Assembly (NCBI GenBank): GCA_002477905.1
Contig: DLLB01000013.1
Location: 1-15,061 of the forward strand
Length of the DNA stretch: 15,061 bases
Reading direction: 5' to 3'
DNA from: Clostridiales bacterium UBA7573
GTDB taxonomy: Bacteria > Bacillota > Clostridia > Oscillospirales > CAG-272
The position numbers and the translations under genes are program-made. A model generated the notes under the pieces. It worked only from the letters and a program-made list of their open reading frames with translations. It searched no databases and was not told the origin of the DNA. Below, piece after piece: positions 14,822 to 15,061 of this stretch. Each line of letters opens with the position of its first letter. Position 1 is the first letter of the stretch.

Positions 14822-15061
14822 TTATTCCGACACGCCGAACAGGGCTGCCAAAGCCGCCTTGTTTAGCTTGGAACCGATTACGCAGATACGCCCGATGACA
14901 GCCGCGCTACCATTTCTGACATCCGGTTCGCCCGGCACATAGTCGTAATGAATCCATTGCCCGTCTTTTCCGGGGACAATGCCCTTCGCGCGTAACACAA
15001 AACCGTAAGTGTGTTCGTCTTCCAACGCGTTCAGACAAGCTGTGATTTCTTCTTTGGTAAG
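14822..15061 (-). CDS. CobW-family (G3E) GTPase, C-terminal part, cut by the window edge
   Basis: The frame is open from the right edge, giving the last 79 residues of a larger protein; an internal TTG is not a convincing start. The visible part matches the CobW C-terminal domain: HTYGFVLRAKGIV, a YDYVPGE stretch and GRICVIGSKLN near the end, finishing in LFGVSE. The nucleotide-binding domain must lie outside the window. Full-length G3E proteins use GTP hydrolysis to deliver or insert metals (zinc, cobalt, nickel) into targets; which metal cannot be told here. It is upstream of, and co-directional with, the CobW/YcgQ-like gene, 39 bases away, so the two are probably co-transcribed and may work together. 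Confidence 0.85.
   Translation of the reverse strand, partial: LTKEEITACLNALEDEHTYGFVLRAKGIVPGKDGQWIHYDYVPGEPDVRNGSAAVIGRICVIGSKLNKAALAALFGVSE

Overview
The window looks like a chromosomal segment of a low-to-mid GC Gram-positive anaerobe of the class Clostridia, possibly an Oscillospiraceae/Ruminococcaceae-type gut bacterium. The grounds are strong AGGAGG-type ribosome binding sites, consensus TTGCAA-N17-TATAAT promoters, lipoprotein signal peptides, and a bacterial V/A-type ATPase operon in the order known from Enterococcus hirae and clostridia. The taxonomic placement is an inference; no marker gene such as rRNA is present.

Left part (1-3600). The extreme left edge carries a short sequence resembling the end of an IS3-family element (weak). 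A minus-strand gene encodes a small, unrecognised secreted lipoprotein. It is divergent from a plus-strand gene for an unrecognised single-pass membrane protein. A complete PLP-dependent aminotransferase of the aspartate aminotransferase subgroup Ic type follows, with a near-consensus promoter and a perfect intrinsic terminator. Next is a small soluble protein of unknown function.

Centre (3699-12494). This is a nine-gene V/A-type ATPase operon: peripheral-stalk G/H-like coiled coil, then I, K, E, C, F, A, B and D. It starts at a strong promoter directly upstream of the first gene and ends at a large two-tier hairpin with a U-run. All key residues I could place are intact: the P-loop Lys238 and Glu261 of subunit A, the arginine finger Arg350 of subunit B, Arg557 of subunit I, and Glu145 of the rotor subunit K. 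Subunit K also carries the full Leu/Thr/Gln/Gln/Glu set that binds sodium in E. hirae NtpK, so the enzyme is more likely a sodium pump or sodium-driven synthase than a proton one. C, F, A and B overlap or nearly overlap, suggesting translational coupling.

Right part (12500-15061, minus strand). Three co-directional, closely spaced genes read towards the ATPase operon and converge on its terminator. In order of transcription they are: a partial CobW-family (G3E) GTPase whose C-terminal domain is visible at the window edge; a CobW-like P-loop protein fused to a C-terminal YcgQ/DUF1980-like domain; and a secreted lipoprotein related to trigger factor with an FKBP-type prolyl isomerase domain. 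The first two probably belong to a metal-handling or permease-associated cluster continuing beyond the window. The third looks like an extracytoplasmic foldase.

Most of the window is ordinary. The items most worth a second look are the CobW/YcgQ fusion without the usual CxCC motif, the secreted trigger-factor-like lipoprotein, the sodium signature of the ATPase rotor, and three small orphan proteins. I saw no evidence of a defence system, CRISPR array, prophage, tRNA or rRNA.
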